A stretch of DNA of 44,505 bases from contig JANWVF010000052.1 in the NCBI GenBank assembly GCA_025056965.1, positions 1 through 44,505 on the forward strand, read 5' to 3'. Position numbers and translations under genes: made by a program. This document shows, piece after piece, positions 8,425-16,674 of the stretch (the first letter of the stretch is position 1; each line of letters starts with the position of its first letter). The notes under the pieces are model-generated. The model searched no databases and was not told the origin of the DNA. It was given only the letters and a program-made list of their open reading frames with translations. The stretch comes from Thermoflexales bacterium (GTDB lineage: Bacteria > Chloroflexota > Anaerolineae > J036 > Brachytrichaceae).

Positions 8425-8937
8425 ATGATGAAAGCCATTTCACGCAGACGATTCTTCACGCTGGCAGGGCTGAGCCTGACCGCCGGCGCGCTGCTGGCGG
8501 GATGCGGCGGCGATGGAGGGCAGTCGGCCCAGCCTACGGCGCCGCCGGCCGGGTCGGGCGGCGAGGTCTCGCTCACCCTGGCTTCCAAAGGCAGCACGCC
8601 CTTTTACGACCGAGAACGCTTGGAGGTCAAGGCCGGCGCGCGGGTCACGCTCACGTTCAAGAACGAGGCCGAGCCCGGCTCCAACCGCCTGTTCAACTGG
8701 GTGCTGGTCAAGCCAAACACGAAGTTCCGCGTAGTGAGCGACGGCCAGTCGGAAGGCTCGCCTGAGACGAGCTACGTGAAGCCCAACGATCCGAACGTGA
8801 TCGCCCACACGCGGCTGGTCGCCCCCGGCGAGAGCGACACCATCACCTTCGACGCGCCGCCGCCGGGTGAGTACCCTTACATCTGCACCTTCCCGGGCTA
8901 TTACAACACGATGAATGGCGTGTTGGTGGTGCAGTGA
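8425..8937 (+). CDS. azurin/auracyanin-like cupredoxin lipoprotein lacking both copper-ligand histidines
   Basis: A 170-residue exported lipoprotein. A twin-arginine motif (SRRRFF, residues 6-11) precedes a hydrophobic stretch and lipobox LLAGC27. After a glycine/proline linker comes a cupredoxin domain closely similar to azurin: NWVL at 91-94, YVKPNDPNVIAHTRL at 117-131, DTITFD, and C154-T-F-P-G at 154-158. In azurin the type 1 copper is held by His46, Cys112, His117 and Met121. The aligned residues here are F90, C154, Y159 and M163, so Cys and Met are kept while both histidines are gone. A normal blue copper site is therefore unlikely. A GAGGAT Shine-Dalgarno at 8415-8420 supports the start. 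It sits alone between a sugar-metabolism pair and an importer operon. Confidence 0.85.
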   Translation: MMKAISRRRFFTLAGLSLTAGALLAGCGGDGGQSAQPTAPPAGSGGEVSLTLASKGSTPFYDRERLEVKAGARVTLTFKNEAEPGSNRLFNWVLVKPNTKFRVVSDGQSEGSPETSYVKPNDPNVIAHTRLVAPGESDTITFDAPPPGEYPYICTFPGYYNTMNGVLVVQ

Positions 8938-8963
8938 ACCGGCCTTGACACCGCACGGCACGT

Positions 8964-9905
8964 TCAGAGCCGCGCGCGGTCGGACGAGGGGTCAAGCGCG
9001 TCTCGCAGGCCGTCGCCGAGGAAGGAGAAGCCCAACACCAAGAGCGCGAGCGCGACGGTCGGGATGACGCCGACGTACAAGTAGTTGGGGCTGGAGAGGT
9101 AGCGGCCGATCGCGCCGACCATCTTGCCCCAGCTCGGCAGCGGATCGTTGATGCCGTAGCCGAGGAAGCTCAGGCCTGCCTCGGCGGCGATGAAACCCGG
9201 AATGGCAAAGCTGACCGCCACGATCAGCGGGTTGATGATATTGGGCAGCAGGTGGCGCACCATGATGAAAGCGGTCGTTGCGCCTAGGCTGCGCGCGGCG
9301 CTGACGAAGTCGCGTTCCTTATAGGTCAGCACCTGCGCGCGTACTAGGCGCGCCAACCCGGGCCAGCCTAGGATCGAGATGGCAACCGTGACCTGTAAGA
9401 CGCCGTTGCCGATCAACAACATCAACAGGATCTGGAAGAGCAGGCCCGGCAGCGCGCCGATCACCTCGAACATGCGGTTGAGCGCGTAATCCCACACGCC
9501 GCCGAAGTAGCCGGAGAGGAAACCGAACAGCAACGCGAGCGACACGACGATGCCGGTGGCGGCAAGCGAGACGACCAAGCTGACGCGCGCGCCCCAGATC
9601 AGCCGGCTGAGGATGTCGCGGCCGAGTTCATCGGTGCCGAGCACGTGCGCCGGATCGCGCCCGGGCGGCAGCCAGGTCTTGAACAGGTTGGTGCGATCGT
9701 AGGGGAAAGGCGAGACGAGCGGCGCACATACGCCGGCGAAGACGAAGATCAGCACGATGATCAGGCCGACGATGGCCAGGCGGTTGCGCCGGAAGCGCCG
9801 CCAGGCCAACTGCGCGGGCGAGAGCGGCTTGTACTCGTATATCGCGCCGCGTGCGGCCGCATGCACGGACGATGCGCCCTGCACCGGTGGATTTTGCGCG
9901 GCCAT
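8964..9905 (-). CDS. ABC transporter permease, OppC/DppC type
   Basis: A 313-residue inner-membrane permease. The N-terminal segment LAWRRFRRNRLAIVGLIIVLIFVFAGVCAPLVSPF is the standard OppC_N domain, then HVLGTDELGRDILSRLIWGARVSL and the EAA loop, here SAARSLGATTAFIMVRHLLPNIINPLIV, which couples to the ATPase. About six membrane spans; length is normal. It lies three bases downstream of the OppB-type gene, on the same strand, as the last gene of a binding protein-OppB-OppC operon. No OppD/OppF ATPase follows, so the ATPases must be encoded elsewhere or shared. The substrate is probably a peptide or other small oligomer. Confidence 0.93.
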   Translation of the reverse strand: MAAQNPPVQGASSVHAAARGAIYEYKPLSPAQLAWRRFRRNRLAIVGLIIVLIFVFAGVCAPLVSPFPYDRTNLFKTWLPPGRDPAHVLGTDELGRDILSRLIWGARVSLVVSLAATGIVVSLALLFGFLSGYFGGVWDYALNRMFEVIGALPGLLFQILLMLLIGNGVLQVTVAISILGWPGLARLVRAQVLTYKERDFVSAARSLGATTAFIMVRHLLPNIINPLIVAVSFAIPGFIAAEAGLSFLGYGINDPLPSWGKMVGAIGRYLSSPNYLYVGVIPTVALALLVLGFSFLGDGLRDALDPSSDRARL

Positions 9906-9908
9906 CGG

Positions 9909-10853
9909 TCAGTGCCCTCCCCCTAACCGGACGCGCGGGTCAATCAGCGTGTAAGCGATATCTATGAGCAGGTTGCTGATCGTCAGCATCGTCGCAGCGA
10001 TGATCACGGTGAAGATGATGACCGGGTAGTCGCGGGTGTAGATGCTCTCCAGGAAGAAGCGCCCGATGCCCGGGATGGCGAAAGCAATCTCGACGAAGGT
10101 CGAGCCGGTGATCGCGTTGGCCAACACCGGTCCGAAGACGGTGACCAAGGGGATGAGCATGTTGCGCATGGCGTGCTTCATGATGACGACGGCGCGACTG
10201 AGCCCTTTGGCGCGGGCCGTGCGGATGTAGTCCTGCCCCAGCACGTCGAGCATGCCGGAGCGGGTGTAGCGCGCGAGGGCGCCCACCGTGCCGAGGCCAA
10301 AGATGAACGCCGGCAGCACCCAGGCATTAGGCGGCTGTTGATACAGCGGCTGGCCGTTGTTGAAGCCGAACCACTTCAACCCGATGACGAAGATGGCGAT
10401 GCCGAAGAAGATCAACGAGATGATCGGCACAGTGACGGTGACCAGCGCGATGGTGGTGATGATCTGATCTACGATGGTATTGCGCTTCAGCGCCGCGATC
10501 ACGCCCAGCACGACGCCCAGCGGGAAGCTCCACGCGACCGACAGGAAGCCCAACATCAAACTTGACCCCCAGTATTTGGAGAACAGGTCAATGACGCGCG
10601 TATTGGGATAGTAATACGAGATGCCGAAGTCACCCTGCACGGCCTTGGTGATCCAGTTCCACCAGTTCACGTAGAACGGCTGGTCCAGGCCGTATTTACG
10701 CATCATGTTGGCCTTGGCTTCGGGCGAAAGCGGCTGATTGATCTCGTCGAAAGGACCGCCGGGCGTGTTGTACATCAGGAAGAACGTCAGGAACGAGACG
10801 CTGAGCAGCACGAAAACCAGCCCGGCCAAGCGGCCCAAGATATACCTCGCCAT
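9909..10853 (-). CDS. ABC transporter permease, OppB/DppB type
   Basis: A 314-residue permease. The N-terminus (YILGRLAGLVFVLLSVSFLTFFLMYNTPGGPFD) is the usual first span plus periplasmic loop of OppB. GDFGISYYY is the usual loop before the second span, and the coupling EAA loop is RTARAKGLSRAVVIMKHAMRNMLIPLVTVFG. The tail VIIAATMLTISNLLIDIAYTLIDPRVRLG matches family endings. It is separated from the upstream binding-protein gene by a 73-bp gap holding a strong hairpin and is followed closely by the OppC-type gene. The frequent periplasmic NNGQPLYQQPPNAW insert is ordinary for DppB-like proteins. Confidence 0.93.
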   Translation of the reverse strand: MARYILGRLAGLVFVLLSVSFLTFFLMYNTPGGPFDEINQPLSPEAKANMMRKYGLDQPFYVNWWNWITKAVQGDFGISYYYPNTRVIDLFSKYWGSSLMLGFLSVAWSFPLGVVLGVIAALKRNTIVDQIITTIALVTVTVPIISLIFFGIAIFVIGLKWFGFNNGQPLYQQPPNAWVLPAFIFGLGTVGALARYTRSGMLDVLGQDYIRTARAKGLSRAVVIMKHAMRNMLIPLVTVFGPVLANAITGSTFVEIAFAIPGIGRFFLESIYTRDYPVIIFTVIIAATMLTISNLLIDIAYTLIDPRVRLGGGH

Positions 10854-10864
10854 ACCGAATGATG

Positions 10865-10903
10865 ATCAGAACCTAAGGCTCGGCGCGAGCCTTAGGTTCT
10901 GAT
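10865..10903 (-). other. perfect 18-bp inverted repeat between binding-protein and permease genes
   Basis: The arms 10865-10882 (ATCAGAACCTAAGGCTCG) and 10886-10903 pair perfectly around a 3-base loop. There is no run of T after the stem on the transcribed (minus) strand, so it is not a classic intrinsic terminator. Its position after the solute-binding gene and before the permeases is where importer operons often carry a stem-loop that protects or attenuates the message, giving more binding protein than permease. That role is inferred. Confidence 0.75.
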
Positions 10904-10926
10904 GTGCGTCATTCAAGCGCTTCGGG

Positions 10927-12807
10927 TTACGGGATGCTCTTGCGGAATTCGAGGACGTTGTTGGCGATGTAGATCTCCGAGGCCGCACCGTTCATCGCGC
11001 TGACGCCCGGCCACGCGACGCCGCGGTTGAGGTTGACCTTGCCCGGCTCCATCGGTGCGCCCTTGATGTAGGGCTTCCACAGGTTGACCGGCGTGCGGTG
11101 GATGCAGAAGATGAAGGCGCACTCCTCGACCATCAACTTCTCGGCCTGCTGGTAGAGCTTGGTGCGCTCCTCGATGTCGGTCATCGGGCCGGCTTTGGCC
11201 AGCAGGTCCTGGTATTCCTTGTTGTTCCAGGTGTGACGGCCGCCTAGGTCGCTCCCCTTCATCACCGTCAGCATGTTCGACGGGTCAAGGTAGTCCATGC
11301 CGTAGGAGATGTAGCCGAAGTCAATCGTCGTGTCCGGCTTGCCGTCGGGCGTGCGCTTGAGCAGGTCGGCCATGTAGTCCTTGATCGGCACGGACTTGAC
11401 CTCGACCTCAATGCCGAGGTTCTGCTTGATCGAGTCGGCGTAGGCCTGCGTGATCTCCTTGCCGAAGTAACCCTCGAGGTCGCCGCGCATCTGCAACAGC
11501 AGCTTGTCCACCTTGACGCCGGACTCGGCGTAGAGCTTCTTGGCCAGCTCGGGATCGTAGCGCTGGATGTCCTTGAGGGCCTCGCCGTTGGCCGCGGGGA
11601 AGCCGGGCGCGAGGAAGGAGTAGGCCGGGCGCGCCAGGAGCGGCTTGGTGATGAACTTGACGATGCTCTCGCGGTCGAGCAGGTGCGAGAGCGCCTGGCG
11701 GAACTTCAGGTTATCAAAGGGCGGCTTGGTGACGTCGAAGAAGAAGTAATCGGTGCGGAAGTCGCCCACGTCCGGCGTAGCCTGCGCGCTCAATTGCGGG
11801 TCGTTCAGCACGGCGTCCACCTGCGCGGCGTTGCTGACGCCGGTGAAGTCCAGCTGGCCGGCCTGATACGCCTGGAAGCTGTCGGGGAACGGCACGGCGA
11901 TCATGCGCTCCAAGAAGGGCTTGATGTCGTCGGCGGCCTTCGGGTTGGCGACCACTTCGACGCGCGTCGGGCTGAACTCCTTGACGATGAAGGGGCCACA
12001 CGAGACGCAGGTCGCCGGGTTCGAGTTGTAGGCCGGGCCGTGAGCCGCCAGCGCCTTAGCCTGGAGCGGCATGGCGAACATGAACAGACGCGGCAGGTAC
12101 GGCGTGACTTCGCCGGTCTCGACGATCAGCTCGTAATCATTGGCGCCCTTGCGCACGCCCAGCTCCTCGACGGGCAGCTTGCCGGCGACGACCTCATCGA
12201 AGTTCTTGATGTTGCCGGAGCCCTTGCTGTAGTACCAAGTGAAGTCGTAGGCGCTCTTCGGATCGGCCATGTAGCGGAAGGTCGCTACGAAGTCATCGGC
12301 AGTGAGCGGCGTATCGTCGCTCCACATAATGTCGTCGCGCAGGGTGAAGGTCCACGTCAAGCCATCCTCCGACACCTTCCATTCCTTGGCCGCGCCGGGC
12401 ACGAGCTCGAAGTCCTTGTTGATGCGCGTGAGCGGCACGCCGTACAGGTCGGACAAGGCGCCGCGGTTGTAGACCATAGCGCTAATGTCCATGAACTGAC
12501 CGGGGTTGCCCTGGCCGGCGGTGACATACACCTGCTGCTCCGGCGGTGCCGCATCATCCGGCAAGACCTTGCCCACGCTGTTGACCCGCGGTCCGGTCGT
12601 CGGAGTGGGTTCTGGGGTGGGCGTCGGCGCTTCGGTCGGCGGGGGCGCGGTAGGGGCTTCAGTGGGGGGCGGTGCAGTGGGCGCTTCGGTGGCCGGAGGA
12701 GCGGCCGGAGTGGCCGGCGCACACGCCGCCAAGAGCGCGCCGCCCGCGCCCAGGCTCAACAACTTCAACATCTGACGGCGGCTGAGAACCGTCTCTTGTC
12801 TGTTCAT
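10927..12807 (-). CDS. peptide/nickel-type ABC transporter substrate-binding lipoprotein (SBP family 5)
   Basis: A 626-residue extracytoplasmic binding protein. The N-terminus has a Tat-like SRRQMLKLLSLGAGGALLAAC with lipobox cysteine C29. Next is a low-complexity tether of repeated PTEAPTAPP units (about residues 38-66). The SBP_bac_5 domain follows, recognisable by LTWTFTLRDDIMWSDDTPLTADDFVATF, then FRQALSHLLDRESIV, and the C-terminal RTKLYQQAEKLMVEECAFIF. A strong AGGAGGAAA Shine-Dalgarno (on the minus strand around 12815-12823) supports the start. It is the first gene of the reverse-strand importer operon and faces a second, unrelated importer operon across a 345-bp gap. Confidence 0.93.
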   Translation of the reverse strand: MNRQETVLSRRQMLKLLSLGAGGALLAACAPATPAAPPATEAPTAPPPTEAPTAPPPTEAPTPTPEPTPTTGPRVNSVGKVLPDDAAPPEQQVYVTAGQGNPGQFMDISAMVYNRGALSDLYGVPLTRINKDFELVPGAAKEWKVSEDGLTWTFTLRDDIMWSDDTPLTADDFVATFRYMADPKSAYDFTWYYSKGSGNIKNFDEVVAGKLPVEELGVRKGANDYELIVETGEVTPYLPRLFMFAMPLQAKALAAHGPAYNSNPATCVSCGPFIVKEFSPTRVEVVANPKAADDIKPFLERMIAVPFPDSFQAYQAGQLDFTGVSNAAQVDAVLNDPQLSAQATPDVGDFRTDYFFFDVTKPPFDNLKFRQALSHLLDRESIVKFITKPLLARPAYSFLAPGFPAANGEALKDIQRYDPELAKKLYAESGVKVDKLLLQMRGDLEGYFGKEITQAYADSIKQNLGIEVEVKSVPIKDYMADLLKRTPDGKPDTTIDFGYISYGMDYLDPSNMLTVMKGSDLGGRHTWNNKEYQDLLAKAGPMTDIEERTKLYQQAEKLMVEECAFIFCIHRTPVNLWKPYIKGAPMEPGKVNLNRGVAWPGVSAMNGAASEIYIANNVLEFRKSIP

Positions 12808-12859
12808 GTGTTGTTTCCTCCTGATCGTAGCTGATGGGTTGAACGTGATTAACTAAGTG

Positions 12860-12883
12860 GTTGAAATCTATGTTGAAATCTAT
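12860..12883. repeat. two tandem copies of GTTGAAATCTAT
   Basis: Two exact 12-bp units, 12860-12871 and 12872-12883, followed by a further G. They lie upstream of the reverse-strand binding-protein gene, where direct repeats often bind a regulator; on the minus strand each copy contains a TAGATT hexamer that could serve as a -10. Function is inferred. Confidence 0.7.
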
Positions 12884-13059
12884 GTCGAGCGTCGAGGCAG
12901 AATCGTGTGGATAGGCTGTCGTCTGCTGTTGCGGCAAACCACCTCCCTTTCAAACCATACAAAGTTTGATTGTCGCTCAAGTCTTTCAATCGCGCAAATC
13001 GGACTCCGGGCTACCCTTGGTGGGATGGCCGCTCTGCGCCGCGATGCCGAGGTTGCGCG

Positions 13060-13087
13060 TTGCAAAAGCGAAGGGCGATAGTATGAT
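13060..13087 (+). promoter_or_regulatory. putative promoter of forward importer operon
   Basis: TTGCAA at 13060-13065, a 16-bp spacer, and TATGAT at 13082-13087. The predicted start near 13094 gives a leader of about 59 bases ending in a strong Shine-Dalgarno before the ATG at 13153. Confidence 0.45.
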
Positions 13088-13152
13088 CCCGCGCGAACCT
13101 CGGCCGCGTTCGACGTGGCCAAACCGAAGATCAAGGAAAGGAGAAAAGACCG

Positions 13153-14820
13153 ATGAACCGTCTTACGCTGCTGCTGTTGACTGCGTTCGCTACTCTGGTG
13201 GCCGCGTGCGGCGCACCGCAGCCGGCATCGCCCGCGCCGGCCGAAGAAGCTACGACATCAGCGGCTGCGCCGGCCACCGATCGCGCGCGCACGTTGATCC
13301 TGGCCATGCCCTCATTGCCTACGAACCTCGATCCCGGCGTTGCCACCAGCGGCGCAGAGAACATGCTCCATCGCGCCTTATATGAAGGGCTGGTGAACTT
13401 CAAGGGCGACAGCACCACAGAGGTCGAGCCGGTGTTGGCAGAATCGTTCGAGCCGAACGCCGACAAAAGCGTGTGGACGTTTAAGTTGCGTCGCGGCGTC
13501 AAGTTCACCGACGGCGCGGATTTCAACGCTGAAGCGGCTAAGATCGGCTACAAGCGCATGGTGGACATCGGGCTGTTAGGGAACACTATCAACCGATTCA
13601 CCGGCGGCGACGTTGAGAACAACCTCGTCGTGAAGGATGAATACACGCTGGAATGGCGCTGTGGTTTCCCGTGCCCGAACCTGCCCCTGGCGCTAGGCAC
13701 GGCCTATGGCACGCTGTTTGTGTCCCCCAAGGCGCTCAAAGCACACGAGCAGATCACAGATGGCAAGAGCGATCACGCGCAGGCGTGGTTCACCAACAAC
13801 GCCGCAGGCACCGGCCCCTACATGATCGAGAGCATTAAGCCGAACGAAGAGATCGTGTTCGTCCGCAACCCGAATTACTGGCGCGGCTGGAACGACGGCA
13901 AGCAGCGCTTCGAGCGCATCATCATTCGCAACGTCCCAGAGCCGAGCACGCGCCGCCAGTTGTTGGAGAAAGGCGATGCCGACATCGCGCTGATCACCAC
14001 CGTAGAAGACTACAAAGCGTTGCGCGACACCGGGCGCTTCCAGGGCAGCGATAAGCCGCTCTTCCGCATCAACTACATCACCTTCACCAAGCGCGGCATC
14101 TTGAAAGACCCGCGCGTGCGCCGGGCGATCTCGTACGCCTTTGACTACGAAGGTTACGCCAACAACGTCGAGGGAGGGCTGATGAAACGGGGCACGTCGC
14201 CCTGGCCCAGCGGCATGAGCAGCGCCGTCGGCACACGCGGATTCCAATACACCTTCGACTTGGAGAAGGCCAAGGCGCTGCTCCAGGAGGCCGGCGTTCC
14301 CGAGGGCACGGAGCTCACCTACCTCTACGCGACCGGCTACGGCTACTATGAGCGCATGGGTCAGGTGCTGCAGGCCGGCTTGGAACAGATTGGGCTGAAG
14401 CTCAAGCTAGAAGAGCGCGACGAGGCGACCTTCAACGACATCTTTTACGGCTCGCGCCCCGTGGAAGAGCTGCCTGACCTGATGGGCTACGCTTGGTGGC
14501 CGGATTACGACGACTTCTACAACTACGTTAACCCAGTCTTCCACACGCGCAACGCCCAGAATGACGGCCTGGGCAACGGGGCGCTGTATAGCAATGCCGA
14601 GCTAGACGCGCTCATCGCCCAGAGCAAGACCGAGACCGACCCGGCCAAGCTCCAGGCGATCTACGAGCGGGCGCATGAAATCCTCATGTTCGAGGATCCG
14701 GCCGCCCTGTATGCCGCCGAGCCGCAAGAGGAGATCTTGATCGCCAACAGCGTGAAGGGACACCCCTGGAATCCGATTCACGTAAAGACATTTGACTTTT
14801 ACGGCCTGTATCGCGAGTGA
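13153..14820 (+). CDS. second SBP family 5 substrate-binding lipoprotein
   Basis: A 555-residue binding protein with a Sec-type lipoprotein signal (MNRLTLLLLTAFATLVAAC, lipobox cysteine C19), then an Ala/Pro/Thr linker to about residue 43. The SBP_bac_5 fold is recognised by ILAMPSLPTNLDPG, MLHRALYEGLV, SVWTFKLRRGVKFTDGADFNAE, DPRVRRAISYAFDY and a C-terminal YERAHEILMFEDPAALY. It differs from the divergent binding protein in signal type (Sec rather than Tat-like) and length, so the two are not a recent duplication. The stop codon overlaps the GTG start of the next permease by four bases. Ligand unknown. Confidence 0.93.
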   Translation: MNRLTLLLLTAFATLVAACGAPQPASPAPAEEATTSAAAPATDRARTLILAMPSLPTNLDPGVATSGAENMLHRALYEGLVNFKGDSTTEVEPVLAESFEPNADKSVWTFKLRRGVKFTDGADFNAEAAKIGYKRMVDIGLLGNTINRFTGGDVENNLVVKDEYTLEWRCGFPCPNLPLALGTAYGTLFVSPKALKAHEQITDGKSDHAQAWFTNNAAGTGPYMIESIKPNEEIVFVRNPNYWRGWNDGKQRFERIIIRNVPEPSTRRQLLEKGDADIALITTVEDYKALRDTGRFQGSDKPLFRINYITFTKRGILKDPRVRRAISYAFDYEGYANNVEGGLMKRGTSPWPSGMSSAVGTRGFQYTFDLEKAKALLQEAGVPEGTELTYLYATGYGYYERMGQVLQAGLEQIGLKLKLEERDEATFNDIFYGSRPVEELPDLMGYAWWPDYDDFYNYVNPVFHTRNAQNDGLGNGALYSNAELDALIAQSKTETDPAKLQAIYERAHEILMFEDPAALYAAEPQEEILIANSVKGHPWNPIHVKTFDFYGLYRE

Positions 14821-15827
14821 TCGGTCAGTTCATCCTTCGTCGCCTGCTCGGCCTGTTGGCCGTGCTGGCTGCGATCTCGATTGCGACATTCGTGCTGGCG
14901 CGCGTGGTACCCAAAGACCCCGCGCGCCTCATCGCCGGCCCGCGGGCTAACGCGCAAGCCGTCGAGGCGCTGCGAGAGCGGCTGGGGCTCAATGGCTCGA
15001 TCCCAGAACAGTACGTGCGCTACATGGCAGCGCTGCTCCGAGGCGACCTGGGCATGTCGTTCAGCACCAAGCGGCCGGTGCTCCAGGACATCCAGACCTT
15101 CCTGCCGGCCACGGCCGAGCTGACCATCGCCGCGTTGCTGATCAGCCTATCGGTCGGCATTCCTGCGGGCATTTTGAGCGCCGCCTGGAAGGACTCACCC
15201 CTGGATTACATCGGGCGGTTCGCATCCACGCTGGGCGTATCGCTGCCGCCGTTCTGGGTGGCGCTGGTAGGGCAGTTGGTCGGCTACTACCTGCTGTCAG
15301 TTTTGCCGGTGGGCGGGCGGCTCAGCCAAGGGATCGCGCCGCCACCGACGGTGACCGGCCTCTACACGCTGGACAGCCTGTTAGCCGGCCAATGGGCCAC
15401 CTTCGCGGACGCGCTCTGGCACCTGATCCTGCCGGCGTTCGTGCTGAGCTTCGGGGTGATCGCCGTCTTCCTGCGCATGATGCGCGCCAGCATGCTAGAG
15501 GTGTTGCAGCAGGACTACATCCGGGCGGCGCGCGCCAAGGGCCTGACCCAGCGCGCCGTCGTGCTGCGACACGCGGTGCGTAACGCGCTCATCCCTACGT
15601 TGACCATCCTTGGCCTGCAGGTGGGCTTGATGATGAGTGGCTCGTTCCTCATCGAGAGCATCCTGCAGTGGCCGGGGCTGGGGCTATACGCGGCGAACGC
15701 GCTGTTAGCTGCCGACTACAACGCCACCATGGGAGTGACGCTCGTGCTGGCGACGATCTATACGGTCGCCAACGTCATCGTAGACATCGCGTATGGCTTG
15801 GCCGATCCCCGCCTGAGAGTGACATGA
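14817..15827 (+). CDS. ABC transporter permease, OppB/DppB type (second operon)
   Basis: A 336-residue permease starting at a GTG that overlaps the binding-protein stop (GTGA). N-terminal FILRRLLGLLAVLAAISIATFVLARVVPKDPARLIAGP and the loop GDLGMSFSTKRPV are family signatures; the coupling loop is RAARAKGLTQRAVVLRHAVRNALIPTLTILGLQ. About six membrane spans. Its stop overlaps the ATG of the OppC-type partner (ATGA), so the three genes are translationally coupled. As in the reverse operon, no ATPase subunits are present. Confidence 0.93.
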   Translation: MIGQFILRRLLGLLAVLAAISIATFVLARVVPKDPARLIAGPRANAQAVEALRERLGLNGSIPEQYVRYMAALLRGDLGMSFSTKRPVLQDIQTFLPATAELTIAALLISLSVGIPAGILSAAWKDSPLDYIGRFASTLGVSLPPFWVALVGQLVGYYLLSVLPVGGRLSQGIAPPPTVTGLYTLDSLLAGQWATFADALWHLILPAFVLSFGVIAVFLRMMRASMLEVLQQDYIRAARAKGLTQRAVVLRHAVRNALIPTLTILGLQVGLMMSGSFLIESILQWPGLGLYAANALLAADYNATMGVTLVLATIYTVANVIVDIAYGLADPRLRVT

Positions 15828-16654
15828 AGCGGTTTCTGCGTCAAAGCCGCCTGAATGCCTTCGCCGCGGTGATGTCGGCGCTGATCGTGCTGGCCGCGCT
15901 GTTTGGAGATGCGTTGGCGCCGCACCCACCGCGCAAGCAAAACTTGGCCCAGCGCCTGCAGCCGCCTTCGGCACAACACTGGTTCGGCACAGATGACTTT
16001 GGGCGGGACATCTTTAGCCGGGTGTTGAGCGGCGCGCGCATCTCGGTGCAAGTCGCCGTCGTCGTACTGAGCGTCGCCGTAACGGTCGGCACGCTGATCG
16101 GTGCGGTCGCCGGTCTGCTGGGCGGCTGGGTGGATACGCTGCTGATGCGCCTGACGGACGTGTTCCTGGCCTTCCCGGCGTTGATCCTCGCCTCGGCGAT
16201 CGGCGCAGCGCTGGGCAACAACCTGACGAACACGATGCTGGCGCTCAGCGTGGTGTATTGGCCGTGGTATGCCAGGTTAGCCCGCGGCCAGGTGTTGGCA
16301 CTCTCACAGCGCGAATTCGTGCAGGCAGCACACGCGGTTGGGATGAGCACGCCGCAGATCCTCAGCCGCCACATGCTGCGCAACATCCTGCCGATTCTCC
16401 TGGTGCAGATTAGCTTGGACGTAGGCTACGTGATCCTTTACACGTCGGCGCTGAGCTTCCTCGGCCTGGGCGCGCAGCGCCCCGAGCCGGAGTGGGGGCT
16501 GATGCTCAGCGATAGTCGCAAGTTCGTGCAAACTGCGCCGTGGACGATGCTCTACCCCGGCCTGGCGCTCACAGTGACGGTGTTGGCTTTTAACCTGCTC
16601 GGCGACGGCCTGCGCGACTACCTCGATCCGCACCTGCGCACCCGACGCCGGTAA
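15824..16654 (+). CDS. ABC transporter permease, OppC/DppC type (second operon)
   Basis: A 276-residue permease. It shows FGTDDFGRDIFSRVLSGARISVQVAVVV near the N-terminus, DVFLAFPALILASAIGAALG, the coupling loop QAAHAVGMSTPQILSRHMLRNILPILLVQ and the C-terminal FLGLGAQRPEPEWGLMLSDSR...LLGDGLRDYLDP typical of DppC. The frame is open upstream (15668), but the ATG at 15824 overlaps the previous stop and gives family length. It ends 20 bp from the convergent CdsZ-like gene. Confidence 0.93.
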   Translation: MKRFLRQSRLNAFAAVMSALIVLAALFGDALAPHPPRKQNLAQRLQPPSAQHWFGTDDFGRDIFSRVLSGARISVQVAVVVLSVAVTVGTLIGAVAGLLGGWVDTLLMRLTDVFLAFPALILASAIGAALGNNLTNTMLALSVVYWPWYARLARGQVLALSQREFVQAAHAVGMSTPQILSRHMLRNILPILLVQISLDVGYVILYTSALSFLGLGAQRPEPEWGLMLSDSRKFVQTAPWTMLYPGLALTVTVLAFNLLGDGLRDYLDPHLRTRRR

Positions 16655-16674
16655 GCACGCCGGCGAGGATAAAG

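Larger units (their letters stand above)
12808..13152. other. 345-bp divergent control region between two importer operons
   Basis: This interval has no gene I can support. It holds the Shine-Dalgarno of the reverse-strand binding-protein gene, a 12-bp tandem duplication (12860-12883), a plausible forward promoter (13060-13087) and the forward Shine-Dalgarno GGAAAGGAGA (about 13134-13143). AT content is higher at 12830-12990 than in the flanking genes, as expected for regulatory DNA. A short open frame (12857-13081) has no credible protein character. Confidence 0.6.

Noticed and set aside
10865-10903. Intrinsic terminator between binding-protein and permease genes
   Set aside because: The hairpin is strong but no T-run follows on the transcribed strand, and the permeases would then need their own promoter, which I do not see.
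11683-12834. 383-codon forward frame opposite the first binding protein
   Set aside because: Antisense to a certain lipoprotein gene; low-complexity Gly/Arg end arises from the Pro/Thr linker on the other strand.
12860-12883. CRISPR repeat
   Set aside because: Only two adjacent 12-bp units with no spacers; no cas genes in the window.
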